Part shown: in pieces, positions 36,586 to 48,165 of the stretch
Layout of the letters: the number at the start of each line of letters is the position of its first letter
How positions within the stretch are numbered: position 1 is the first letter of the stretch
Origin: Motacilla alba alba
Taxonomy: Eukaryota; Chordata; Aves; Passeriformes; Motacillidae
Length of the DNA stretch: 64,000 bases
NCBI RefSeq assembly: GCF_015832195.1
Contig: NC_052019.1
Location: 3,643,685 to 3,707,684 of the forward strand
Direction: 5' to 3'
Program-made: the position numbers and the translations under genes
The notes under the pieces: model-generated
Database searches by the model: none
Seen by the model: only the letters and a program-made list of their open reading frames with translations
What the model was told of the DNA's origin: nothing

Positions 36586-37238
36586 GGTACTTTTCACTCT
36601 CAGAGAGTTTCCTCTTAGCAGTTTGCTGACCTTTCTGTGTGAAATGATCCATCGTGATTATCTTTCCTGGAGGACCCATCCCTCCCCATCACTGCAGCCA
36701 CCCCGATGGCATTAGGAGGTGTCAGGTGGGAATTGCAGCCCTTACAGCTGCTGGGTGGCCTGGGCTGGGTTCTGCTCTGGCTGATCAAGGATATTTACCC
36801 TTCTCTTACTCCCAGCTGGTTACTCCTTTTCTCAGGAAAATGGGTTTCTGTGTCCTGCAGCGTTTTTGAGGAATGGTCCCAGCAGCTGCAGCACGCTGCT
36901 GCTGTGTGTGTTCCCAGCCCTAAAAGATCTCTTTGCTGTTCGTCTCTTTGGAATTTGCTACAATGATGGGTTGGCAGGTGAGGAACAGAGTCACACTGTG
37001 GTAGAAAATAGGGTTTTAAAATTAATCTTTAAATAAATATGCAGAGAAGGGATGGACTTGTGTAAGTGAAAGACTGAGCAGCAAGGGAATGGAGAGAAAC
37101 GAGTATCATAAACCACTGAGTAACCAGATGGGCGAGGGGATCTGTGTTACAGGGGCTCTTGGGTGAAAGAAGGAGATTTTTGGGACTAAACAGTCTTAGA
37201 CTTAGAGAAGTTAATAAACAGTGGAAACAATACCTGTG
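36586..37238. other. intron; GC-richer patch at 36650-36990 of unknown origin
   Basis: Two overlapping frames of 71 and 86 codons fall in the patch but show no recognisable domain. It may be an old repeat. Confidence 0.4.
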
Positions 37239-37350
37239 GGAGAGGAGAGGAGAGGAGAGGAGAGGAGAGGAGAGGAGAGGAGAGGAGAGGAGAGGAGAGG
37301 AGAGGAGAGGAGAGGAGAGGAGAGGAGAGGAGAGGAGAGGAGAGGAGAGG
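37239..37350 (+). repeat. (AGAGG)n pentanucleotide microsatellite, 22 uninterrupted copies
   Basis: From 37241 to 37350 every base follows the AGAGG period with no substitution. The + strand is all purine and the opposite strand all pyrimidine. Confidence 0.99.
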
Positions 37351-40300
37351 AAGAAAAACACATTTCTTCTTATTTTGAAGAAATAATCTTCTGAAGGGAT
37401 GTGCTTCATTTTGGGAATGACCAACTTCTGGAAGAAAGTTTTGTTTAGTGGAAAATTATTCTGTCATACCTTTCTAGAGGAAAAACGCTCCATCCAAACT
37501 CCTTATTGTGCTTTGTAACAGTGAAGATTTCCAAATAGTGAGAGAAGGGTGTGTGGTTCCTTCTGCAGAAAACTCATATCAGAGGGCCAGGAGGCCTGAA
37601 AGCTTTCAAAATTAAGCTGGCTCTGTAAATTGCAATAACCTTCACAGACAAATAAAATGAAGAAAAACCCGAGCAAAAGTGAGAAGAAAGGATGATGTGA
37701 GGAAGAACAATACATGAAATCATATATTATGTTCTGAAATAGAACTCAGTATATCCTTAGATCATTTTTTTTCCCCATAGAAAAGTATGTATTGTCACTC
37801 GGCTGATTATTTAATAGGAGAAAACATGAATTAATCACAAAAGATTCTATCAAGATGGATTACTCAAATTATAGGAACTCTGTTTTGAACATGAAAAAGG
37901 TGGTTAGATAGGCAATAACAGGCCAGTGTGCTTATTTTTCTGGAGACAAGTCAAGTAATACATTATATTAACTTCTAAACTCTTTGGCACACACATTCCA
38001 GATTTCTTATTAATAGGAGATCTTCATGTCAAAAGGTTAATTGTGTAAGCACTTGCAGCCAGGGAATGGAAATCAGTTATAAGTAATGTCCACTTTTCCA
38101 ACATTTATTGCTTTCTTATAAAGAGCTGCTTTAAACATCTCATCTAAACTTCAGGATTGGAAAGCTTTCATTTTGGTGGTCATTTTTATAAACTCCCTGT
38201 GGTTCAAAGTATAATTTAAGGGTTAATCAGTGTTCTCCATTGTCTGTGGAGACCCAAATATCTGAAAGAATGACATTAAATTTTTAGGAATCTTGAAATC
38301 TCAAAAAACTCATGCCCAAACCTATTGGTTGATCTGATTTGCAAGAGTAAAGCTTTGGAGCATTTCACATTGCCTAAAGTGGTGATGGATCCCTTATGGA
38401 CTAGAGGTAAAGAGGAAAAAAAATATCCCCAAAGATATTTAAACCTTTCAAGTTAAGATGTATATTCTGCATTGGAGTGAAAAAGCCAATTTTTGATACC
38501 ATTTCCAGCCCATGTGAATTTTTGAAGGATGGTTTAGATTCTCTTTGCATACAATATCTACATGACTAAGTTAGCAGTGCTTCAGGGAAGTATTTCATCT
38601 GACTCATGGAACTGGAATTTCTGGAGTTCACATCCTTGTAGATACTGCAGAGCCTTGTCATATATTTGGTACTTCAACTCCCTAAGAAATATAAATATCT
38701 CTTTTTTCTCTGAAAATAGACCAGATCTCTAAATATCAGTAAACCAGCATTTAGCAGACTTTGAATACTAAAGCAAGAAATGAAAAGTCCTGCAGCAATT
38801 TCAGCTGTCTATAAAAGAGACCAAAGGATTTTGAAATGGATATCTAGAAGAAAAGCCTGAGGCAAGGTTCAATCAGCTTTGGTCTAAACCATTTTTAAAT
38901 AAAATTAAAAAGGAACCACTGTGATGATTTGGATCTTTGTGTTTATTGTAAGACTAAAAGCTGGATTGTGTTTAGAAGTTAAGTAATATCATACAAATTC
39001 CTAAAACTTTTTGGATAATCCAGTTACCTTTCCCAGTTAAACATAAGCTTGACACAACCATTTTTGAGCCAGTGTCTTAATTGGGAAATTGTGCTGGAAA
39101 AACCCCACCAGAACAATTCATTCACTTTTACCTAATTGATAAATACTTTGGATGTCTCCCAGCTTCCATTTTCAGAGGAAATACATCGACTAAAACGGAG
39201 GGGCTGTGGGGTAGGAGGAGGGAGAGGAAAGCTCAGATTTCCTGAATCCCACAGTTGCAGGTACCAAAACATTGTATTTTGAGTTCCCCAAGTGGGGCAT
39301 TCTCTCTTTAAACGACAGTGGCACAGGCACCTGTGAGTATTTTTAAAGGCTGTACTGAACATCTACAGGGTGTTTTGTTGCCATGAAAGAGGTGGAAATG
39401 TCTGTTATTGATCCATGGGTGCTTCAGGAGAGTGCTTTAAAAATAGAATGAATTCTTCCTTGTTACATTTTAAAGTATTTCTACAAGAAATGGTCTCAGT
39501 TATGTTTTTAGTGTTTCTGGCAGGTTTTTGAGATGTGGGGATTGCAGCTTAGTTGCAGAATCTTTCCTCCAAGTGAACTGTTAAAGGAGAACCCTGTGCT
39601 TTGAGTAGGGTTGAAAAAATGCAGCTGTTGGATAGGCTCTCCTACTTAACTTTAATTCCCGATGCAAAGGTCCATTTCTAGAAATGTAGAACTGCAACTT
39701 TTTGTCTTAATATAAAGACATCAAAATAAAAATCCAGAATACACTTTGGATGTTATCTGGAAAGTATCCAATAACCCTTAACAGTTAAATACTTTAACTT
39801 TCATTCTCTATTGGATTATACTTTCTTACTTTTTCTTCCTCTGTTTTTTTTTTTTTTTTTTTAACAGATTGTCTTTAGAGCTGTTGTTCTCAGTTTAAAT
39901 GTTTATGAAGATGAGCATACAAATAGCTGCTAATTGGTAAATCCTCCTGATTGCATAATGAGTTCTTGGCCTGACTCTCATTGCTCTCTGAGGGATATGT
40001 GGTATTATTTCTTTCCCTTTGCCATCTTCCAAAATTTTGTGTAAAAATATAAAGAAATACACAAAGCATATTTTATCTTTTCTTTTGCTGACATTGCCAT
40101 GGAAACATTAAAAGTAATAGGAATTGCAGGAAGATATAAAGGTAGAGATAAGGAAGGAGATACAGAGCAGTAAAGAAAAAAAGGCAGGTGGCAGTGATTT
40201 ACTTGTGAGGCAATGTTCATATATCAGTTTATTCAGAAATTGTGTCTTGTTTGGAAAAGTTCTACTTTTTAGGCCAGAAATGCAGGTTAGTCTGATCAAT

Positions 40301-40550
40301 TTGTATAAAAATGAGAATATTCTTTTCATTCAGTAGAAAACCCGAAAAACTCACTTCAGTTAATGTCTTTTCTGATGTTTTCATGGTATTATAACCCTGG
40401 TAATGGTGGATATTTACAGCTGAGTTGCATTACAGTAGGTTGAATGTGTCTGGGCTAGCATGTGTTCTGTTTGCTCTTATGTCTTTTTTGTGTGTCTTGG
40501 ACCACTGCCCAAACCCTTTGAAAAAAAGAAAAAAAGTCCTTCCTGAGAAG
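37351..40550. other. intron, no recognised element
   Basis: AT-rich unique sequence. A 19-base T run at 39844-39862 leads directly into AACAG, an acceptor-like arrangement. Confidence 0.5.
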
Positions 40551-41121
40551 CGCAGAGAACTCGCTGAAGCCGCGATCCTTAAATGTGATTTGGTCTGAAG
40601 GACTCTGAGAGCGTATTGATGCTCTTTTCTCGGATGCGTGAGTCTAATCCAGTTTTATCTGCATGCTCTAGATATAAACACCACAATTTCCCTTGTTAGC
40701 AGGCGCTCCCTGTTGTTTTCTCCATCCAGCAGTCGCTAATTCGCGGCGCTGTCCCTGGCTGAGCTTTGCCGAGGTCCAGCAGGTGGCAGCCCTGCCGCGC
40801 GGTTTGGGTTTTGGAGGGTTTCTCAACCCTCAAACTCTTCTCATCCCTATCACGCCTGCGATTTACCACTTGGACAGAATAATGTCCCCAAATCTCCGTT
40901 CTACGCCTGTCTTATCCTATTGTGATGTCTGCTATCATATTCCACATTAAAATATGTGGATCGCTTTTGCCGTTGTTGCTGCGCTCCTCAATCCCATGGT
41001 GTGGTTTAACTAAAGCACAGGCAGCAATTCCACTGCATTAAGCTCATAAAGCCAATACTTTGTACAAAATCCTGTTCCCTCTTGTGTTTTTAATAAATGG
41101 ATGTTACGCGACTCGCTGCCG
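40551..41121. promoter_or_regulatory. CpG-rich patch, candidate regulatory element
   Basis: About 27 CpGs in 570 bases, against very few in the flanking kilobases. The densest part is 40735-40805. It contains a CTCF core and no repeat homology. It may be a conserved element or a weak CpG island; no TATA box or initiator arrangement is evident. Confidence 0.4.
40776..40789 (+). promoter_or_regulatory. CTCF core motif
   Basis: CCAGCAGGTGGCAG matches every position of the CTCF core CCASYAGRKGGCRS. It sits in the densest CpG part of the surrounding patch. Confidence 0.6.
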
Positions 41122-43189
41122 CTATTTTATTTTGAGAAATGGGTGCCTGGTTTGCATGGTCCAATGCTGTGTGGGAATGAAGTAGGATGTTGAGAGGATT
41201 AGGATGGAGTGAACATCTTTGTGTCACCTCTCCAGTCACCTCTTCATTATCTGATACAGCAACAGAACTCCCACTGCATCTATTTTTGCTATTTATTTCG
41301 TCTGTTAAACAAACCTTCAATTTATCCATTTTAAAGGATGTTCTGGTGTTTCATAAGCACAGGGCAGAACTTGGTAATGTAGGAATTTCTTCTGCCAAAG
41401 GATAAAAAATAAGTTTAATGATAATGCATTTGTTAGGACCGTGGTTTTAAGCATTTAGAAGCCAAAAGTGCGTGGTCTGTGTGATATTCTCCAAGTCTTC
41501 TACTTACTTTGATCCTTTAAGTCATGTTTGGGCTCTGGAATGAGGACCTGCTCCTTGAGAGAGCAAGGACATAAAACAGAAGAATGCAGCTTTCTGGATA
41601 AAGCACTGCTATGGATGTCATGAAGCTGCTATTTTCTGGACCTACTCATACATATGTTATTGTCACAGCCCTTTAAATAGAGTCGGTGTTGCTAAGCAAT
41701 ATTCAAATCATGTAAAGTTCTTCTGAAAGCAGTGAATACCTGTTAACATAGCTTTGGGCTATACTCACTGATTTACTACTAGTAAATCATGAGTACTGAA
41801 CCGAGTTCATGCATTTTAACCTGTTTTCCTTTTCTTTGTTGTTTTGTTTTTACTCCAAGGGTTTAAATGCACTGCTGCAAAAATCGAACCCAGTGAGTTA
41901 GAGTAGGGAACCAGTGGGGGGAATATGGGAGGAAGGTACCCAAGTGGGAATGCTGGGCTCATTAATGCACGTTTTCTGCCGTTCTGCTCCTTGAATTTCA
42001 GACATTTAGAACGTGGAGATGAGAATTGCCAGACAGTGTTGTTGCCTGGCAGCCTGCAGAAACCATACGATGCTAAGTGAGGCTGCCTGACCCCAGTGAA
42101 ACAGATATTTTAGCCCCTTTCTTCTTCCTGCTAATTCTTGAAAGAGCTGTTGGGATACTGCCTGGTTATAGTGCTAAAAATTCCTCCAGTGAAGGGACAC
42201 ATATAGATAGCAGTGTATTTTTAGAAGTGATGCAATTCATATTTTAGTTAGGGTAGTATATTTTTACATTCTTAGTTGGAGATGAAAGGAGATGTTCTCA
42301 TAAAGAAAAGCTTTATTGCAGTTTATGATGGGAGTGTAGGCTGCTACTAAGTTGTGAATAATGTAAGTAACCTATGGATATTGAGCTGTGTGTTACATAA
42401 ATTCTGTTTCTCTGTAGAACGAAGATTTGGTGTTAGTAGTCTTGCTTTTATTTCAAAAGGCATTGTAGTCTTTTCCTTTTCAATGAATTAAATCTTGTGG
42501 TGAATCATCCTCTTTAAAGCTTAAGGAGGTTTTTTCCTTAATTTTATATCACACACACAAAGTGCAAAACAGAGGAATTCTTATTTTGATATGCTGCATA
42601 TTAATCTCCTGTGTGTCAATGCAGCTTGTTAAAACAAGATTTAAAGAGATACCTTACTGGGTAAATATGAGTTTCTCTTTATATGAGCTAGTTCTGCTGT
42701 GGAGAGAAAAACAACAGTTTTAAATTTGAGAAACTCATTTATTAACTTCCTGAATTTCTTCTATTTTTTTTTCTTTTAATTGGATCTTGAAGAAATAATT
42801 TCCTAAAATGATGGCAGTTTTAAAGCCTGGTGTTTTACCAGTGTGTTGTAAAACATCTACTCTGGGTCGATGTTAGGAGTAATGATGATGACAGCAGTTT
42901 ATTACAGAAGTAGGTGACAACACCACAGTGCAGAGCTCTCTTCTGGTGGGTGCCTCACATACTGATTGGCTTAGTTCTTTTAGGAGGTGATTAATGAGGT
43001 TTCTGACACATTGCAAATATTGGAGTGCTTTAGCAAATAGCAAGTTAACAAACACTGGAGGAAACAGCTAGTGAGGAGAATATTTGAAAGCCTAAAATAT
43101 GTAATAAATAGACATCTTCTCAACATTTGGATTGTTCCTTGGTGCATTTCAATGCAGTTTGTCTCCTGCTTTCTTCTACCAAAGAGAAA
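41122..43189. other. intron, no recognised repeat
   Basis: Unique sequence. GTTGCCTGGCAGC near 42041 resembles an RFX X-box with a one-base spacer, and TTGCTAAGCAA near 41689 is nearly palindromic. Both are weak single-motif observations. Confidence 0.4.
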
Positions 43190-43361
43190 TAGGCACAGGA
43201 TGCCCAGAGAAGCTGTGGCTGCCCCTGGATCCCTGTAAGTGTCCAAGGCCAGGGCTTGGAGCACCCTGGGCTAGTGGAAGGTGTCCCTGCCCATGGCAGG
43301 GCATTGGAACTGGGTGATCTTTGATGTCCCTTCCCATCCAAACCATTCTGTCATTCTGTGA
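43190..43361 (+). mobile_element. CR1 LINE 3' end, sense
   Basis: GGATGCCCAGAGAAGCTGTG, CCCCTGGATCCCTGTAAGTG, CTAGTGGAAGGTGTCCCTGC and a tail AAACCATTCTGTCATTCTG. Confidence 0.97.
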
Positions 43362-45702
43362 GATGTTGAGTGGTCAGCTATTGTGTTCTTCATGAATTCT
43401 CTGATATTATCTGATTTGTTCTTCTGTGTTTTGAAGTCGAAGATGCTTTATAGCCAAAACAGCTCCACCTGAGAAATCTGGAAGGAATTTCTCTCTACTG
43501 CTGATCTCCGGTTCACTCTCCCTTCTCAGGGTGATTTTTTCTAAAATTTGAAGCTTTTACTGCTCCTGCTTGGTTGCTGGTAGTCTTCTTGTTGCAGAGG
43601 CTTTATTTATGTGACCCTTTGTTTAACTTCATTTCCTCTTTCATTTGTCTCGCGGTGTTTATAAAAAATTGTGACACTTCTGTTTCCTTCTTTTCCAAGT
43701 ACGTGTTTAGATATCCTGGCCCTGGGCTTTTCATTTCACATACTTCAGCCAACAGCATTCTGAGATCCAATGTGTCACCTGGGAATTAAGAAATGCCAAA
43801 CAATAGCTTGGAAATGGCAATTTTTTGTGTTGATAGACTTTGCCTTTTAGCACAAAAATCCTGCCTTGAGGTAGTGCTCGTTCTTTCATAAGCCATTGAA
43901 CCCATAAAATTATATTTTTGGCTACTATCTTTCATCATTGCTTTTGTAATTTTCTAACAAATACACATTAAGTAACATCTTCAGCACTGTCCCTTCTTGG
44001 ATGTGAGAAAAGAAGCCCAGAATCAATAGCTAATTTTTCCCAGCATACAAATTCAAATCCAGATTTGGAACATGGATCTAAAATAGGATTATGTTTTTTC
44101 CGGGCTTTGAAGGACTGATTTGCCTTTTTAAGGACAGTTCTAATCAATTTTTAGTAAAGTCTATAGATGTCCAACTCATAAGTAATAAGGTGCTGATATT
44201 TCTTCTGATAATATTAATTATAAGCTTATTGCTATATTTACTTTTATTTGGACAAATTTTAACTGCTCAAAAATAAAAAGTTAGGATTTTCAATATCCTC
44301 TTTTAAAATTCTTCTGACTCTGATCTTGACAGTTCTTGTTTACTCAGTTCAGGATTTCACAAGCCTTGTAAAATCTTGCCTTTGCCTCAGTTTCTCCTGT
44401 TGCGGTGCTACTTAGCTGCTTACTAATGTTGATACAACCAGCAGTGGGTAAAAACCACGAGAAAAACATCTCAAGAAAAACGTGCATCTAATGCCTGATG
44501 GACAAACTCATTCTGTGTCTGAAAGAGGTACTTTGTGTTCAGATGCAACATTTACATACCCATTATCACACTTAAAAGGTAATTGCAAAAATCAGTAGTC
44601 AATTGAGGTCAATTCACATCATTAATCAGGGTCATTACAGGAAATACACCTGCTTTTGTAATTAGGCAGCTACTTTAATAACAAACAAGATAATCTCTAA
44701 AGAGAAGGGTTTGGCTATGCTGAGAAGTAAATGCTGCTCAGTAACCTTGCTATTTTTGGATTCAGGTGCTGCTATCCCAAGATTTGTCCCAAACTGTTTA
44801 AATTCTGGCCTTTTCATGACCTGTGATCTCCCAAACTGTGCAGCCTCAGAGCTTAATGCAGCAGGGGAAAGTATTTAAATCTCCTTGTCAGTGAGTGAGT
44901 CCCCTCAGTGACTCAGCCTTTGATGTCAGTATTGTCAATAAACCCCCTTCCTGGCTTTGAAATGCAAAAAGTGCCCAGCACTGGGTGCTGATCTTATCCT
45001 GTGAATACTCCAGTGCTTATGTCACCCTACATTTGGAGTTTTCCTGACAGAACTGGCTGTTATTCCCTGCTGGCTGAGGGAGCAGTTACCTTTCCTAATG
45101 CTTCAGATTTTCTGAGAGCGGCACAAGTGATGAACCCTTTTCTTTTATAGCCTTGCACCAACAAAAGAATCCTGACTCCTGCCACTGTTTTGGGATAAAA
45201 GAAGAGGATGTTGTCTTCTTCTTCCACAGAACTCCTATCTGTTTAAGTCAAGGAAAAAACATATTGCAGTGCTTGTGATTCTCAGTGACAAAGAAACTTT
45301 CTGTAGTGTGTGTCTCTGTATCATGGCTACTAATGAGCCATGTAAACCCCTCATTTGTCACTGACTTCACAGTGATTGATCATTTGCATCGTGTGTGGAT
45401 AATTACTTCCCCAAATAGAATTCCTAATATCATGACAACTCTCACGGCCCCCTCAAACTGATCCACTTGTGTAACTATGGCAGCTTCTTGTTGTATTGTG
45501 CTGCAAAGATTGTCTGATTAGTAAGAAATTGTAATTTACTTGGATAATCAAATTCAATGTACGTAACAAGGAAACTTAATGACCTCTTAGTAGTTCTCAC
45601 TATGAATTTTATTCTCAATAGCATCATAGCATTAGAGGTTTTTTTTTTCCCAACATTAGCACACAGAACTGGAGTTTAAGACTGCAATTACTGTGCTAAT
45701 GC
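43362..45702. other. intron, no recognised repeat; two motif-rich patches
   Basis: 44560-44700 and 45290-45560 are unique sequence with clustered homeodomain-type cores. The second contains adjacent TGATTGAT and ATTTGCAT at 45373-45389. Confidence 0.4.
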
Positions 45703-45900
45703 AGAATCAGAGAATACCTTTTGATGGAAAGAACCTGGGGATGGTACCTGATCAAGTCTACTCAAAGCAAAACTGCCTTCAGTGTATGATGGGGTTGCTC
45801 AGGGCCTTGTGCTCTCACTCAGTCTCCAAGGGTGAACTCCAGCGTCTCTTTGGGCAACTTTAGTCCTCTCCAGGAGTGCTTCCCCATGCCCATAATGGGA
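45703..45900 (-). mobile_element. older CR1 LINE fragment, antisense
   Basis: AATCAGAGAATACC, GTTGCTCAGGGCCTTGTGCT, AGTCTCCAAGGGTGAACTCC and TCTTTGGGCAACTTTAG follow the reverse-complement CR1 order. Confidence 0.75.
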
Positions 45901-45904
45901 ATCT

Positions 45905-45929
45905 GAAATAAATAAATAAATAAATAAAT
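45905..45929 (+). repeat. (AAAT)n microsatellite at the end of the CR1
   Basis: About six AAAT-type units directly follow the antisense CR1 fragment. Confidence 0.9.
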
Positions 45930-46198
45930 CACTTCGTTTTGTGAATTTTCCATAAAACAACCCATCTCTTTTTTTTTTTTTTGGATGAAATGTATATAAA
46001 GCACACATTTATATTAAAGCAATTTTTATTCTCAGTTAATCAGTAGATACTGGAGGGGTAGAATTCATGTGCCTGGAAGAGGTGAGGGGAGTTTTTTGGC
46101 ACTGGGCTGACTGGATCAGTGAGGTGGGCCTGACACTGGTGGAACAGAGTCCAAAGTGCTGGTGAAAAAAATGAGGGGTAGTGTGTACATGTCGCTGG

Positions 46199-46855
46199 TG
46201 GGGAGATTCCAGCTAGACACAAGGAGAGAATTTTTTTGTATCAGGAACAGTCAGCCATTGGAATAATCTTCCCAGTGTGAGAAATTATACACACTTCCAA
46301 AAAATTTAAAAGGTTTATTAAAACCTTACCAAAAAATACAACAGAAGACTGAATAGAGAAGATATTATAGTGCTGGGAGCAAAGGATTTTTCCACCATGT
46401 GCTCATCCACACAATGGAGGTTTTGCCTTTTAACACTTTAGCCCCTCCCAAAGTTCTGTCCAGCGACTCATTTGCTGTCCAGTGGTGGAGACTACTTCCT
46501 TAAATCTTGGTTGGAGGTCAGGTGCTGCCGTAGTAAAAGCTGACCCTCCCAAATGTCCCAAACCCAGGCCACCCCCTGATAACAACGCAAGGGGATAAAA
46601 CAGAACTATAAGACTATAAAACTTCTCTAAACATCTTAACATCGTTATTATATGTATATAATATTTGCCTTTTAATTGTGAGAGCCAACCATCACATTAC
46701 TCATCTGTCACTCCAGGGAAGTGGTAGATTCCCCAGTGCTGGACACATTGAGAATACAGCTGCAAAGGTTTCTGGGCCATGTTGTCTAGACTGTGCTTTG
46801 GCCAAGAAAGGCTGGACCAGATGATCCTTGAGGCCCCTTCCAACCTGGCATTCCA
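46199..46855 (+). mobile_element. CR1 LINE, sense, split by a solo LTR
   Basis: The left part (46199-46275) has GGGGAGATTCCAGCTAGACA and ATTGGAATAATCTTCCCAG. The right part (46711-46855) resumes with CAGGGAAGTGGTAGATTCCC and ends AGGCCCCTTCCAACCTGGC with ATTCCATGATT. Confidence 0.9.
46276..46710 (-). mobile_element. solo LTR inserted in the CR1
   Basis: On the + strand it runs from TGTGAGAAATTATACACACT to CATTACTCATCTGTCA, so the ends are TG and CA. In antisense orientation an AATAAA polyadenylation signal lies close to the 3' end. The 6-base flanks TCCCAG and CTCCAG match at 4 of 6 positions, an eroded target duplication. There are no internal retroviral genes. Confidence 0.8.
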
Positions 46856-47600
46856 TGATTCTTTTAAAATATTTGCAGCCAAACTGAAGGAGGTATTTTG
46901 CCATGAGGTTGAACCAAGTCATGTGTAAATGACTGTCAGCAGACCCTGCTATTCCAGGTTATTCTGTGTACCCAATATGAGTTAGCAATAGTAAACTGAT
47001 AATGTATTTGATTGCCATAATTAAAGGCATTTGATTACATCAGCTTGGAACACTGTCTATAATAATGATTAAAATCGTGCTGGGGCACATTCAGCAGTTT
47101 CACACTTTGATAATACACAATATGGAATGAAAACCTGGCAGCAGACTGAGGGATTCAATGTTGCATGCAGGAATACAGAGTAAGCACAATTACAGCGTTC
47201 AGGAGAAGACAAGTAATGCATTTCAACACATTCTGCTTTTGTCTTTGCTAAATCTTCAAAATGAAGCTTCAGATTTCACAAGTGCAGCGTGTAACTTGTT
47301 CAAGGTTCTTTTAATAGGTGTTTTTGAAAGTGTTGAAAGAGCAGGATGCTCGTTCTATTGTTTCTATGTATTTCACATTCTAAATGAAAAGCTTAGCTGT
47401 GTTCTTTTCTTCACTGAAACATCTTGTTTTGTCTGAGTCTCATTCTTTCCTTTCCTTTCTTGTTTTCAGAACCTGATGTTTATTACTTACGTTGTGCTTT
47501 GACTATATTTTTTCCCCTTTTGTCTTTTAAATTACCTGTTCTTCATATTTTTCATTCTTTGGTCTTTCCCAGTGTTGTTTTTGGCTTTTTTTTCTGCTTC
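46856..47600. other. intron, no recognised repeat
   Basis: Unique sequence. 47010-47110 is rich in TAAT and TGATTACA-like cores. Confidence 0.45.
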
Positions 47601-48165
47601 TGTTAAGGTCAGGATTTAAGTTCTTGAGATAATATTTCGTGTTTAGACTTAGGTGTTTATTATTTTCTATCTAAATCACAGTCTTACAAGGTGTGACTTC
47701 CTGTAGTATTTCACTAACAAGGTACAAAATGGTTAACTGTTTTTCTCTACAAGGTTTTTAAGGCTAAACTATTTAATTAAGAAATGACACAAATTATTTC
47801 TAACTCAATAACTAACTACTTTTGTCTTGTAATGCGGAATTTTCTGTCTAATTACAAAATACTACCTAAACTCATGAAGAAGAAGGTGAAGAACAACTAG
47901 CTACCACCTTAAAACCTCTATCTTAGCTTCACATATATTACTATATTCTAAAACCTTAAACTCTAAGTTTTCTACCATGTGATATTACACACTTCTAATC
48001 AAACTACACACTCGTAATCCCAGTTCTATAATTCCATTTTGGAAGCCTTCTTTACAGTTTCAGGTCAAATGCTGTGTTCTCTTGGGAGTCAGTGTCTGTC
48101 AGCACAGAAAGTCTGAAATTCTCAGCATCCAGGACTCCAACATCCCAGTTTACTTCTCCCCAGCA
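47601..48165 (-). mobile_element. probable solo LTR of a passerine endogenous retrovirus
   Basis: Read on the minus strand it begins near TGCTGGGGAGAAGTAAACTG. It contains TTTCAGACTTTCTGTGCTGA, AAGAAGGCTTCCAAAATGGA and GTGTGTAGTTTGATTAGAAG, and ends after an AATAAA signal near 47658. The ends are approximate and I found no target duplication. Confidence 0.65.

Noticed and set aside
36654..36966. Two overlapping frames in a GC-richer patch
   Set aside because: Overlapping frames with no recognisable motif; more likely an old repeat.
37029..37424. 131-codon frame with a repeated Leu-Ser-Ser-Pro pattern
   Set aside because: Pure translation of the AGAGG microsatellite.
40693..40950. 85-codon frame in the CpG-rich patch
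   Set aside because: Length is expected by chance in CpG-rich DNA; no domain and no evident promoter.
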